The translations under genes and the position numbers were made by a program. The notes beneath the pieces were generated by a model. That model made no database searches and had not been told where the DNA came from. It saw only the letters and a list, made by a program, of their open reading frames with translations. 64,000 nt of DNA from Zygnema cylindricum (lineage: Eukaryota; Streptophyta; Zygnematophyceae; Zygnematales; Zygnemataceae), in assembly GCA_037447655.1 (NCBI GenBank), contig JBBHKE010002548.1:89442-153441 (forward strand). Direction: 5' to 3'. Shown here in pieces: positions 49,214 to 61,683 of this stretch (position 1 is its first letter; each line of letters begins with the position of its first letter).

Positions 49214-49424
49214 ACCGCTAATCGTCATTAGCATTAAAAAAAATTTGGCGTAAACGCTAATTTAGAAAAGAACTAACCAAATTGCTCAACGGCAATTGCT
49301 CTCTAGAATGAAAATAGTTCAAAACATCTTGCAAAAAGTGGTACGAGTCATTTGGGCCATTAACTTAATTAATACTAACAATTTAACTTAAATTAAAATT
49401 AATTAACAAATTAGTTGGAAAAAA

Positions 49425-49544
49425 TTGAGAAATTGGAGAAGAAAATGAAAATGGAGAAAATGGTGAAAATGGAGAGAATGGTGAAAATGGAGAGGTGAAA
49501 ATAGAGAAAAAAAGAAAAAAAAAGAGAAAAATGAGGAAAGAATA
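49425..49544 (+). repeat. GAAAATGGAGA minisatellite
   Basis: Imperfect GAAAATGGAGAAAATGGTGA units. Confidence 0.8.
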
Positions 49545-49988
49545 TTCTCGCGACTAACCGTGCCCGCCCGTTACCGAAAAACTACAAAATTAACTAATGT
49601 AAGACGTATTAATAAGCCAAAAATTACGAAATGAATAGTGTTAACTAACGTGTCAGATTTGCGACGCTTTGTCGTGTTCCCTAAGATTTGCGAAATGAAT
49701 AGTGTACTGCCGTGTCATATTTGCGACGCTAATCATGATGGCATGTTCTTCCACGATACCAAAGAGTACAGGGTACAATAATGTTCGATTGTATGGACAG
49801 TACAAATTTTTCTTTTTTTTTGTTTTTTGGTTGACCGACCGTAACCGACCGTTGTTTTTTTTTGGGTGAATCAACCGACCGCGACCGCCCGGCCCCCAAA
49901 ATTTGGCAACCGAATCCGTTCCGGATCCGGCGCGGGCGGTCGGTTAACGGTCGGTCACGGTTTCGGTTGACCGTTTTCGACCTCTGAT
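49545..49988 (+). repeat. Recent duplicate of 48263-48706
   Basis: 444 bp, identical to 48263-48706 except for a few bases (GGTCTGTT vs GGTCGGTT; GTTTGCG vs GTTTTCG). The copy starts inside the hAT derivative and ends just past its right terminus, so it is a one-ended truncated copy. Confidence 0.95.
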
Positions 49989-49994
49989 GTACAC

Positions 49995-50217
49995 TACACC
50001 GTCTATCGCTTTTAGTGTTAATAATTTTTCTGCCACTTAAAACATCTTTTCTTCGTACACACTTGTCAGATTTTCAATTTGAGACCGTCAATCAGAAGCT
50101 GAGAATCTTGAATTTCGATCGCAACCGTCAGATATACAATCCGACAAGTGTGCACGGAGAAAAGATGTTTTAAGAGGGCGAAAAAAAACTTTAACACTAA
50201 TAGCGATTCGCGGTGCA
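49995..50217. mobile_element. TA-flanked palindromic MITE, CACCGTC end
   Basis: TA-CACCGTCTATCGCTTTTAG at the left; AACACTAATAGCGATTCGCGGTG at the right, then CA in place of TA. Confidence 0.85.
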
Positions 50218-50488
50218 GTCCTCGACGTACCTCACACAAGTCTTCAACCAATGAATGAAAAGTTGCGTTTTGAATAAAGTACGGCGCGATTAGGACAGAA
50301 AGGAAATTGAATGCCCGTACACGGTGTACGGCATCGCTTGTCGTTTTGTGATTCTGGGCCGACCTTCGAACCCATAGATGACGACAAACTCCGTGAGCCA
50401 GCCGGCGATGGCAGCACTGTGTGACCGTACAATAGTGCGTACGGACAGTGTACTTTCTGGATAAAGTACGAATTGTATGGCACCGTAC

Positions 50489-51060
50489 AGGGAGGGAAGA
50501 GGGGGATGGGGGGAAGGGGGGGAAGGGGGGGAAGGGGGGAAAGGGAGGGAAGGGGGGTAAGGGAGGGAAGGGGGGGAAGGGAGGGAAGGTGGGGAAGGGG
50601 GGAAATGGAGGGAGGGAGGGAGGGAGGGAGGGAGGGGGGGGGGGGGGGGGGGGAGGAGGGGGAGGGGGGGAGGGGGGGGAGGGGTGGAGGGAGGAAGGGA
50701 GGGAGGGAGGGAGGGATGGAGGGAGGGGAGAGGGGGAAGGGATGAAGGGAGGGAGGGAGGGGGTAGGGGGCACCGGGAAAAAGAGAAAAAAGTTGGAGAA
50801 ATGAAAAGGGGTAGAGGGAGAGAGAGAGAGAGGGGATTTCGTGGGAAGGAAGGGGAGGGAACTCTAGAGGGAGAAGACTGTCTGAAAAAGGAAGGGGGGG
50901 CAGCGGGAGAGGGAGAGGATAACGGGGAAAATGGAAAGAAGAGAAGAAGAAGGCATGATTGTGTTGGTTGAAAAGGGAGTATCTGATGGAGGGAGGAGTC
51001 TTATGCCTCCCTCTCTTTCTCCCTCTCCTCCTCCCTATCATTTTTTTTTCTTTTTTCCTT
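50489..51060 (+). repeat. G-rich (GGGA/GGGGGGAA)n tract
   Basis: 50489-50780 is almost only G and A, with dozens of G4-G9 runs and one G run of about 17 near 50637. To about 51000 it grades into GA-rich DNA. Strong G-quadruplex potential. Long apparent reading frames on both strands are low-complexity artefacts. Confidence 0.9.
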
Positions 51061-52057
51061 CCCCCATCTAGTCTAGGGATAGGGAGGGATAAAAAGAGAG
51101 GAGTGTTTTCTAAGTCTCTGGTGGTTGGAGGGTCGCTGATCATCATTTTTGACCTTTCCACATTAAAAAACAAAAAAAACAAAATAATTCGAAGAACATC
51201 GCAAGGTTTTTTTGCAAAAACCCATTAAGAATTAAATTATATCATATTAGTCGTTTTAACTGTGTTGTAGGACCAAAAATTAGGGTTCAAATCCCTCTCT
51301 CTCCTAAGATGTACATATTGTCTTTCAGCTCAATCTTTTTTATATTATGTTTAATCATTTTTAAAAATTGTTGCGTGATTTTGTAAATGTGTATTTCTTA
51401 AAGAAGAGGTTAAAACTTTTTCCAAATCCACCAGTTATTGTTGCATCAGAAGATTGTTTTAATATAGTTTAATAATAATAGTTTAAATTCATTTTTCGGA
51501 TTTTTTCAACAAGATTTACATTTTCTGTGGTCATTTGAAACACTTATCTTTCTGACAAAGTTTAAAAGATTTAAACAAAACACTTAATAGTGTGGATGGG
51601 AAACTGGATCGATTTTGAAAAAAGAGATAGTTTACGTTTTAGTTCAAAAATTTCAGCATTAGTAGTGGAGCTCAAACTGAGAACAACCAAACTTAAAAAA
51701 AAAAACAAAAAAACAAAAGAAAAAAACAAGATTTTAGGCACTCCATTTTTTTTCTTTATAACAAAAAACCATGACTTAGCTTACATGAATCCTTATAAAC
51801 TCGCCTCAAACACTTAGATGCCTTACAAAATCCAAAAATGGGTATATAAAATACCTCATATACTCGAAAACTTGTCCAATATTTTACAGCTAAAAAAGTA
51901 TTCTGAACTCTAATAAATAATCTTACTTTTGGACCCATCCCAAATAGTTTGTGAATAACTAAATGTCGACAATCTTACGGTTTGTTTCCCACAAAAAAAA
52001 AAAAAACTGGTTACAAACAGTCAAAGTTTAAGAAAGGTTCTCAAAAATTGTCATAAA
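51061..52057. other. AT-rich spacer 3' of the S41-like gene
   Basis: No gene recognised. Confidence 0.5.
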
Positions 52058-55000
52058 TCATTCAAATCCTAAAAGCTTATTATCTGTCTCCCTCGAAAAA
52101 AAAGTCTCCGCCTTTTGCCAAGTCGCGTGTTTGTCTAAAACCGTACTCTGTGAGTGGCTAAAGCGAAAGGTGGAAGGTTTAAATATAAAATCGGTCGGAA
52201 TAATAGAACTTTCATCACAATAGGATTGAATGAGAGGGAAGGAAAAGTCCATGGTTCTTGTAGGTGGGGGAGGGGCTTCCTCATCGTCATAACAATCCCA
52301 TCCATAAATATTAAACATAAGAAATGGAAATAATGTCATAACTCCATTTCCTGTCACTCCTCCTCCTACTCCCATTGGTCCACCCGGTATTCCTCCCACA
52401 CCCACACTTTTGACTCTTCCATATTCCTGCAAGATATATTGGAATTTTAGCTTGGTTAAAAAAGGAAACAAAAAGAAAAAGACCCAAAAAAAGAACGAAA
52501 CAAACATGAAACAAGAAACAAGAAAGAGGATAATAAAAGACTATGATCCAACACAGAAAAAGTGGATTAGGAGACTAAGACTCAAAAGAAAAAGAGGAGG
52601 AGGTGGGAGGAGAGCTGCGGAGGGAGGAGAGCCGGGGAGGGGTCTAATGGGGAGGGATAGGAAAGAGGGATCAAGAAAATAGGCAATAGAAACGGGACAT
52701 TGACAATTTTGGATTTTCAATTTTCCAACGGACATTTAAGTTATAAAAAGTCATTGAGAATGCTAATACATCTTAATTTTAAAATGGCAATGTTAAAAAT
52801 CGATTATTACTTTATTACAACTTCGTGATGAGATAAGACTTTTTTCGGACATCAAAAAATTAAGATACGACAAACGTTAAAAAACGGAGATAAAAAAAAA
52901 TTACCTTGGCTTTGTAAACAAATTGGGCACATTTGTCATAACACAATCCATTTGTCAAAATAAGGATATTTTCTCCTTCAAATAAAGGAACAGTTGGTCT
53001 CTCGTATTTCGTCCGGTCGTCAATTTTCTTGAAAAGTTGAGAATACCCACTCTCCTTCCCATTGAATGTCTTATTAATAACAGGGAAGAAAAAGTTTTCT
53101 GGTTTCATTGGATTCCCATCAAGATCCTTATAGAGAGAGTAACTATATTCTGAAAAAATCCATCTTTGGTCCGATTTTGTGACTATTTTTACGACTCTTT
53201 GGGCAAGATTTGTGGCTTTAAACTGAAGATTATATGTCCGGGAAATATTTGAGGGAAACAAAAACTGAATAAGGGCGTCTATATGAGTTGAGGCTCCGTT
53301 GAAGCTATCTTGTACATCAATTATAAGACGAGAAGCTCCAGTTTTCCTGTTTTTTTTTCAAGTTCCCAGTTGAAAAACATTGTGAGAAACAGATGTTGAA
53401 AAACAAACCTGAAGATTTAGTGTTTCCGAAACTAATTATTGTTTAGCTTTTGTTACTTTTTATGTTTTTTCTCAAGATACGGGTTCTAAAGAGACAAGTC
53501 ACACTTGATCTGTCACAAGGAAATTCTCACAATTTTGAAAACTGTTTCTATACTAAACTGTTTTTTTGCATTCATAGTCAAAATTTCAAAAAGGAGTGAT
53601 GCATTCACTATGAGTTTGATAAGACAAAAAAAAAGGAAATATAATCTTGGCATACTGTACAAAGCTGATGTTGTAACATCCTTCTCCCAGTCTTGAATAC
53701 AAAATAATAACCCCATTTAACTAAAAAAATAAAAACGGGTTTACAAAAAAAAAATCCTGTTTAACTAAATTATAAAAGCCCCTTTTAACTTACTTTAATT
53801 CCTTTAAACCACGTGTCGCCGAGCCGAACCATTCCTCAAAATCGGACCAAAACCCATAATCCATACCAAAACTAGTGATGACGAGGACGCCCGTTTTATT
53901 ACCCGGTAAGACCCACGTCTGAAAAATTCGAGAAAAGACGGCTTTTTTAAATTGGGTTTTTAATTATGGCATCGTAAACGGAATGGGTGATTGAAAGAAA
54001 AAGGAAATCAAAAAAAAAAGAGAGAGGGCCATTTGAACAAAACGAAGTACAAAATTGTTTGATACCATCCTATCATTCGAGACAATGTAGAGGATCAAGT
54101 AACAAATGTGCTACAATAACTTATGAAAAAAAAAGGGAGTAGTTACCAATTTGATCATGATAAAAAGGGAAAACTGAAAAAACTGAAAAAATAAGAAAAA
54201 AGAATTACTGGGACTTATAATATTTTCCTGAATATGGGCAGAAGGCAGAGGGCTATATCCTTTGAGAAGAACTTCGCACATTATTTTTTACAAAAAAATG
54301 CATAAAAGATCCTTTTGAGTTTTGGGAGAGAATACTCATAAAAGAATGGAAACAAAAATCTGATGCAACGGATATAAAGGGACAAAAGGTACCAATCGTC
54401 CATTAAACTAAGACGTCATATAGAGTGCCCACTGAAAAACCATAAAAACTTTTCCTAATTCCTACAAACTTGCAGACGAATAAACTGACAGATGTGTTCC
54501 TTCTTCCTTGTTTTTTTCAAATTTTCAAAGCTTACCGAGACTGGCCCATCAACGAGAAGCTCCGCACCGTCTGTCAGTTTGGTACTTTTTTGAAGGGGAG
54601 ATGCTGAAATTCCCATAGAAAGTGACTGTTTTGACAAGTTCTCCCTTGATGCCTTTGCTTTTTCTTCAAATAATTTGAGTTCAGAGAACGACTTTTTTCT
54701 GTGCCACCTAGGTTGTACACAATATCGATCAAAATACTTTTTGGGGTCGGAGAAATTCCGAGTCCCGCCGTCGATAAAGTAGGAAAAGAAGGGTACAGTG
54801 AGATCTTCTGATTCCTTCATCCCAACTCTGAAATTAGAAAAGCACGCAAAGTGTTAATGTTCAAGGAATTCAAATCTTTAATCATCTTTTACTGATGGAA
54901 TCCAGAAACAAGGAATGATGCGGAGTTCTGATTGACAATGTTATATTTTTAACGTCAAATGTTGGGCCTCTTTTACTGTCCAATGGCTAATGTGAGACTA

Positions 55001-56316
55001 GATGAACAACACTTCGTGAATGTAAACCTGTTGAAGTGTACGAAAATCGGCTATGAAATAATCTTTCACACATTATGGTCATAGCTTTAGCGGTGTTGTA
55101 GGAAAAGTACCCACCTTTTGACCTTCATTTTTATAGTATCTGTGAACATGTTACTTCGTAAAGTGAATGTTCCCCTCCAATAGGTGGATGCGTTAACTGT
55201 CCTCACAAAGAGAGAATTGAATCTTGCGTTGATGTCTTTATAGCCACCCACATTGTTTTGGGCATACTCCAATAGGTATTCATATGCTCCTTTTCCGTTG
55301 ATCTCGTCCACAATGGCATTATTGAACAAAGTAACGTCGATGCTTTGTGATTTTGTCTTATATACTATGTCAGGGTTAGCTGGATACATAGACACAAAAT
55401 ATAAAAAAAAAACATAATGTGATAAGAATTGAATAATGCAAAGCTTGACCAAAAAAATAACTTACTTTGAAAAATAAATATTACACGTGGAAGAGAATAC
55501 TGTGTAACAGGTTGAAATGCCTCCTTTGCTCAATAACTCGCATTTTGACTTTATGTATAAGACCCCCAAACATTTGATATGTTCAGACATTGTTTTTAGC
55601 ACAGCTTATAATTTAGATTATCACAAATTTCGATTAAGAATTTCCCAGATTTGATTTAAAAACAAATACTTCATACTAATCGATTAGAGCTTCTTACACA
55701 ATTATGCTTGTGAACCGTTTTTGCAACCATACCTTTTCCAACCTTTTTCATCTTAATACTAGCAATAAGTATAAAAAAATCCATGAATTTCCTTAAATTC
55801 AAGTGCACTCGAATGCATCTTACCATATTTAGTTCGTATTTGCACAACTGGCTTGTCGTTTTTGTCAAAATAAAATACAATGGGAAACGAGTGCTCTGAC
55901 AACATGTCAAAACAATAATATATGTACTGTAAATTTATGTCTCTCAAGGAATCAAAAAACTCAACAAGTGCATTATGGAATGCAAATTCACTAGAATATC
56001 GGGTTTTTCCGATTTCCGTCAACCGATTTTGGATGTCGATCCGGAGTGCAAGCTCGAGTGTCGGAGACTCGATGGCTATATCTTCGTACGGCAAAAAATT
56101 GAGAGTTTTTTTAAAAGTAGTAATGACTTCGATTGCCTTTGTCTCATTGAACTGAAAAGTGGAGAAGCATTTACGGAGAACATAACTGGGCCAAATTTTT
56201 TCTACTCGGTTTATTTGGAAGTCGCATGGACCGCCGTACAACGATCCCAAAGAGGATCCCAAAGAGGTTAGTGAAATAATTATTGTTAGAAACCAGGAGA
56301 AACATGAGTTCCCCAT
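52058..56316 (-). CDS. Secreted S41/CPAF-like protein, 6 exons, 661 aa, catalytic residues replaced
   Basis: Exons 56316-55824, 55379-55115, 54827-54536, 53918-53794, 53346-52905 and 52426-52058. All introns are GT-AG, phases agree and lengths sum to 662 codons with the stop. Signal peptide at residues 1-25. The N-terminal domain has FHNALVEFFDSLRD, then INGKGAYEYLLEYA and GGYKDINARFN. Next comes WVLPGNKTGVLVITSF, SRLIIDVQDSFNGAS and ILTNGLCYDKCAQF, then GGIPGGPMGVGGGVTG and a closing W. This is the architecture of eukaryotic S41 proteins related to chlamydial CPAF. The active His (family D-x-H) is Asn128, and the nucleophile Ser (C-x-S-x-C) is Asp529, so proteolysis is unlikely. It may bind peptides or act as a regulator. 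A broken copy of exon 3 lies at 19.1-20.1 kb. Confidence 0.85.
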
Positions 56317-56799
56317 TTGAACAAATATTAGAAAACCCTTATCAAAATTTGCAAAAGAAAAACAAAAAGTTGAGCTAGAGTTTTGAATTTCCTTGTAAAA
56401 AATAGAGCATCATTAGAAGTAGTTCTAGAAAATTTTTCTAACTTAATACTTGTTGAAATTACGAAAATGTGGGCTTTCCAAAGTTTTTTGGCCACATAGT
56501 AGAAATTCTTTAGCGTATTCCACACGTTAAAGCATGTGAGTAGCTAATTGTAATATGTCAAAGAAAAAAAAGGGACGTACAATTGGACGAGAGTGAAAGG
56601 ACGGTCTAAGGACTCAAAACGGTGAATGTTTTGATGGTACGAGTGACGTGACGTTTGATTTTTGATCTGATTAGGAATAGACTTCTAACCGACGGAATTT
56701 ATGGGATTTCAAAATTCTTGGAAAAATTGAACCATGTGTGAACGCTTTTGTTTCTTTTGTTTCCACGCGTTATGTGCTCAAACCATAGAATAGAAGTAC
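56317..56799. other. Upstream region of the S41-like gene
   Basis: AT-rich. No TATA-like element can be singled out and no gene is seen. Confidence 0.4.
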
Positions 56800-56946
56800 G
56801 ACAGTACTGTACAGTACATTTCCGTAGTGTACTGTACTGCACGTACTTGGTCAACAATAAAGCAGTGTTCACGGAGAAAAAAAAATATTATACGTGGCGA
56901 AAAAAAAGTAAAAAACATTAACGCAAATAGCGATGCACGGTGTAGT
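56800..56946. mobile_element. Partial MITE, CACCGTG family
   Basis: Only the right arm is clear: GTGTTCACGGAGAAAAA, then AACATTAACGCAAATAGCGA, ending CACGGTG-TA. A GTACAGTACTGTAC palindrome precedes it. Confidence 0.65.
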
Positions 56947-57124
56947 GATCCGTACATCTCGTAAGTACGTACAGCTCGTACTTTAGGAAAGCCTTGCCAA
57001 CGTGGCACTACAGTATGTCACGCAATTTACAAATTTTAAGGCCTGTCTATTTGCCGCCCGTTTTTGGCTTGAAAACGCTTCAAAATTTAAAGAAGGGAAA
57101 CACTTTTCGCGGAGTACAGTTAGT

Positions 57125-57260
57125 TGAATAGAGTCAAATAGAGTCAACTAGAGGTGTTCAATGTAGTTGAAGGGAGTTAAATGGAGTTGACTAAAATCTA
57201 TGAAGTCAATAAAGTCAATGGAGTCAATGAAGTCAAATGGATCTGGATGGAGTCGAATGG
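57125..57260 (+). repeat. Degenerate GGAGTCAAT minisatellite
   Basis: Units such as AGAGTCAAATAGAGTCAACT and AAGTCAATGGAGTCAATG. A 33-bp direct repeat (ATACGAATTAAAGTCAACTG) follows at 57377-57443. Confidence 0.75.
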
Positions 57261-57431
57261 GACTAAAACGGAGTTAAAGATAAATTTCCATGGAACCGTA
57301 ATATGTTACGCTTTAGAGCTACAGAAGACGTCAGCAAGTACAAAAATGTACAGAATTCGTACCATTGGTACAGACCTAATACGAATTAAAGTCAACTGTC
57401 TTGACTTTTGATACGAATTAAAGTCAACTGT

Positions 57432-57848
57432 CTTGACTTTTGAAAATCAAACTGCTTCCCTCACGACCCGCGAGGATCTTAGCCGTCTGTTTCGCGGTTG
57501 AAGAGATCGAGCCAGTGTAACTGGGCATAAGAACTATTCCGTTAGGATTTTTCTTTTTTTAGAGGTGTTTACTTTGAATGATATTGAAAGTGCATAGAGA
57601 TTGTTCACCTTATAAACAAAATCCTGTAACCCATTTTTTTGTCAATACTAGTGCACAATGTTATATTTTGTTTAAGTACCTTACAAAAGCCATCATGGGT
57701 CGCATCTTGAAAAGGGAGGTTCGAGATGCATTTCTCCAAAGATACAAACAAAAATGATTTGAAAATAGATCATTATTTACCACGCAGAGGGGAAAAAAAA
57801 TAACACTAAGTTATGAAATTCAAGCAAGTGAAGTTTATGCAATTTTTC
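57432..57848 (+). repeat. Direct repeat, copy 1
   Basis: About 417 bp, roughly 85% like 59018-59439. Shared: CTTGACTTTTGAAAATCAAA, ACGACCCGCGAGGATCTTAG, AAACAAAATCCTGTAACCCA, TCAATACTAGTGCACAAT and GATACAAACAAAAATGATTT. Confidence 0.9.
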
Positions 57849-59017
57849 AATATCCTCTACTGTAAATAAGGTATTCGTCCAGATTCTGACTACACACGGC
57901 GACGCGATCGGTCTATATTAAGTCGTGGACCCTTGGAGGTCTCACGCATTCACATGTAGCGTAGGAAGGGTTTTTATCCTTAGGTTGTAGATTTTATAAT
58001 GCAAGGCATACGATTCTGGTCGCCTATTGGCCAGAATCCAAACTAGGCGCAGACGACTACATAGAACGCATGTATTTACAGTAGGGTAGGTTAGTCGCTC
58101 AGCTGTAGCCTTTATACTTATTGAGTTTTAGGTGAATTCTGTGCTCACAATTTCAAGAGCACAGGAATTCTTTTTGGAAGATTTGACCTTTGTTTTCAAT
58201 CTTTTCTTGTGAAATTGTCAGGATAGTTTTAGTGACTATTTATCTGCTCAATAAAGCGTTCTGCTACCTAGCTCACACTCACCTTTCTTTGTAATCTGCC
58301 TTGCAATTTAATCTATACGGCTCACGCCAATGCCTAACCGGTTTCCTTTCATTTCTTCTCGCGTCCCATCGAGTGGATTGCTGCTCAGCCTTCTCTCTCA
58401 GGCTGTTGCGGAACCTTGGATTGTGATTGGACAGTTTTTGGTTTGCTTTTGTAGTTCACTTGGTGATAGTGGATTAGGGTTGGCTTTTTTTATTTGTTTT
58501 GTGTGTGGCTAAATCTGCTTATCTCAGATTTGCTCGCAGTTTTCTACATTTTCACTTTATCTGTTGTGATAATTAGGTTAAGTCTTTATTAATGGAACTC
58601 CTGTAAGGAATATAAACTGACCAAGGAGCCTAGTGGCTAGCTTCCTCTCTCACCCTACCTTTATTTTTCTTGTGATATGTATTTTTGTTGCGTGCTGCTT
58701 GTACAGATTTTGTGTAGCAGATTTCCTGATTTGTCCATGACTTTCTTGTTTATTTCTTTGTCATTTATATTTCAGCTGGTTGTGTTGCATGTATATCATT
58801 TCCTTTGTCACATGCACGACATCGTAGTCGTCTACATTTCGTTTCGTAGACTGTCGCACATTTTCTAAACGTCTACAACTGTCACATATTTGAAGTAATG
58901 AAGGAGCAAGTAACGATTGACAAAGAAACACTTTGAAAAGTACACCGTAAAATCTGCGCTAAAATCCAAAGTGACGTTTCAAAGTTTTGGTTACATGGGG
59001 ACACGCCCTTGACTTTT
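57849..59017 (+). mobile_element. Candidate LTR-like or composite insertion between direct repeats
   Basis: Begins ATATCCTCTACTGTAAATAA, which is the inverse of a piece inside the 495-bp element (near 38495). CTACTGTAAATA (57855) is matched by its inverse TATTTACAGTAG near 58074, giving a fold-back of about 230 bp. An AATAAA signal (58251) and splice-like TTTGTAATCTGCCTTGC text follow. No coding frame longer than about 70 codons. Solo LTR or nested non-autonomous element; borders unproven. Confidence 0.35.
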
Positions 59018-59439
59018 GAAAATCAAACCGCTTACCTCACGACCCGCGAGGATCTTAGCTGTCGGTTTCCAGTTTAAGAGATCGAACCAATGTAACTGGA
59101 CATAAGATCTATTCTGTTGAGTTATTTCTTTATTTAAAAGGTGTTTGCTTTGAATGTTATTGACAGTGCTTAGAGATTATTCACCATGTAAACAAAATCC
59201 TGTAACCCATTTATTTTGTCAATACTAGTGCACAATATTATATTTTATTTAAGTACCTTACAAAAAGACCTTCTTAAAGAGCCACAATGGGTCACAATTT
59301 GAAGAGAGAGGTTCGAGATGCAATTCTCCAAAGATACAAACAAAAATGATTTGAAAATGGACCATTATTTACCACGCAAAGAGCAAAAAACAAACCTAAG
59401 TTATGAAAGTCAAGCGAATGAACTTTATGCATTTTTTCA
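59018..59439 (+). repeat. Direct repeat, copy 2
   Basis: Partner of 57432-57848. It carries a short insertion (GACCTTCTTAAAGAGCCACAAT) relative to copy 1. Confidence 0.9.
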
Positions 59440-61562
59440 GACTAAAGAGTATTAAAATTGTAACATTTCGATTGTCGACAATTTCGTCACGTCAACTAAA
59501 TACATGTTTGGTAGTCCCTGTGTAAAAAAAAATTATGTTCCCTTAATATAATGGAACATACGTAACTTCACTTGTTAAAAATGTCATCCTTTGTGTAACA
59601 TTCTATTGAACAGGAATCCGGTTTGGTAACCCAAAAAATGTAAATAAAGTAATAGGAACACCACTTACCAAATTATTTATTTTACTGTATTCAAAATAAA
59701 TGGTGTTCATATTATTTTAATATAACAATGTTTCAAATAAATTCAACGGGACAAACAATCGGGTACAAGCATTGCACAAAAAGTCATTACAGAGGATACA
59801 GTAGTTAAACACCACGAACAAATTATGAGTGCTCCAACTTTTGTGAATAACTATCCAGACTTAGCAACTTTTATATCTTTTGTATGACCAACGAAAATTA
59901 TCTGCACAAGATATTAGTTTTTTAGGAGTTAAAGTTTCATTAATTCATACCTTTATCAATAACATTTCACATTGTATGTCCCTCTCCGTAAGGATGAATA
60001 CTATAATCCATAGTATGAACTTGTTTTAATGCAACATTTACCTTTTATAGTTGGCATTGCGTTTAATGGTGTACATGTTTTTTTATTTTCAAGAGTAATG
60101 TAACATCTTTGTTTGTCTATTCAAAAGAGAAAGTGACTTCTCTTCTAGGGTTCTAGTACTTGCCTTGTCATAGGAAAAAGTCTGTGTAATGAAAAATGTC
60201 ACAGTAGGACAAACAAACAACAACGTAAAAACATTGAAATTAGAACAAAGAGCTTTATCAAAAAATATGCAACGGTCAACCAATAAGAAAAGAAAAAGCC
60301 GAAGCGAATTCTTACAAACTCGCACAAGATAGAACAAACAAAAATTGAAAATCACGAAAACATAAAGAACTAACGACAAAAAAGAACTACAAGTCACTAA
60401 GAGGGAGAGATGATCAAAAACGGCAAACTGAAGATATGGACTCCAAAAATAGTTGCAACAAATATTCCGCATAATGAGTCGGAATTTGTATTAATAACAC
60501 TAATTCTATCCCTCTAGTTCCCATGTAGGTGGTTTACCATCACACTCTCTTAATAAAGTCTCATATATACTTTTCTAAAATAACAATATTTTTTACCTTG
60601 TGAGCACAAAATGCCATTAATAATACTACATTAATATACTAATATAATATATTTTTCTTAAAGTATGGTTTTTCGATCGTCCACGTCACTTGCACCGGGA
60701 ATAGAATTGTTAGTATTAAAACAGTTTTCATACTGAATATTTCATATACTAATTATTTCAAAATTCCAATAGCAATTTAATTCCGCAGTACAAAATAATA
60801 ATAGTAATAATATAATAAAAATAATATTAATAACTTTGATTAAAAATGGTATAACAAAGAAGAGGATTGACAGGTCAAGAAAAGACAAAAAAAAAAAAAA
60901 ACGAGAAGCCAAAACAGAAATAATTGATAAAGTAAATCAAAAATTAAAACAAAACAAACAAAAAATATCGGAGTTCTGCAGTGTTGTTAATGAGAGGGAA
61001 AAAAAAAAGACAGAGAAAACACATCTGAGACGATATAAAAAGGGGGCATAAAAAGGCACTAAGATATCTCGACTATTCCCACACTTTCATTCTCGCAAAA
61101 GTTATATCCTCTGTTTTTCCCTTTGGATTTTGAAGTTTCCAATACAACTTTTTTGCAACGAAAACCATACTAGCTCCACAAGAGTTCGAAAATAATGTAG
61201 ATATCATTCCATTTCTCGAATTCCGGTTTTGTTGTCGCTTTCCACTTCTACCTCTTAACTTTATATATAACCTCTTAACTTGCGATAAAAAAAAAACTAA
61301 CTAAAAACAAAAACATAAACTTCTGACTATTTATTTCCTCTTCCACAACTTACGAAACACGATAAGAACTCGTAAACAAATAATAGTTCGTAAACAAAAC
61401 TGTTAAGTAGAATAAATAAAATTAGAAAGTCCCTCTTAAGAATGAGTTCAGAATCAATTAAAATCCCCTTTTCAAAATCAATAAACCCATCTCCGAAAAC
61501 ATTAAATCCCTCTTAATAATATCTTTCAAAATTACTTTCAAATCCCTGAAAAACAATTCCCT
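59440..61562. other. AT-rich spacer
   Basis: No gene or recognisable element. It is about three-quarters A+T with A-rich runs. A hydrophobic open frame at 60089-60472 (minus) is treated as chance. Confidence 0.5.
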
Positions 61563-61678
61563 GAAAAGTGGAAGAGGAAGAGGGAGAGGCAGCGGGAGGG
61601 GCAGAGGGAAAGGAAGAGGGAGAGAAAGAGGCAGAGGGAGAGGGAGAGGAAGAGGGAGAGAGAGAGGGAGAGGGAACA
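61563..61678 (+). repeat. (GAGGGA)n microsatellite at the 3' end of the WD40 gene
   Basis: GAGAGG/GAGGGA hexamers, ending just before the stop codon of the gene on the other strand. Similar tracts lie at 62625-62705 (its intron) and at the window edge (63957-64000). Confidence 0.9.
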
Positions 61679-61683
61679 TCCCT

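Noticed and set aside
48371-49874. Two identical 73-codon frames (48371-48592 and 49653-49874)
   Set aside because: Identity is explained by the DNA duplication. They lie in a non-autonomous hAT sequence and have no recognised protein pattern.
50066-51182. Proline-rich frames of 235 and 312 codons on the minus strand
   Set aside because: Produced by the GGGA/GGGGGGA tract; low complexity with no conserved motif.
51280-51310. tRNA-like T-arm (GGGTTCAAATCCC)
   Set aside because: No matching acceptor stem, D-arm or anticodon arm upstream.
60089-60472. 127-codon hydrophobic frame
   Set aside because: Biased Phe/Leu composition from AT-rich DNA, no family pattern, no splice or promoter context.
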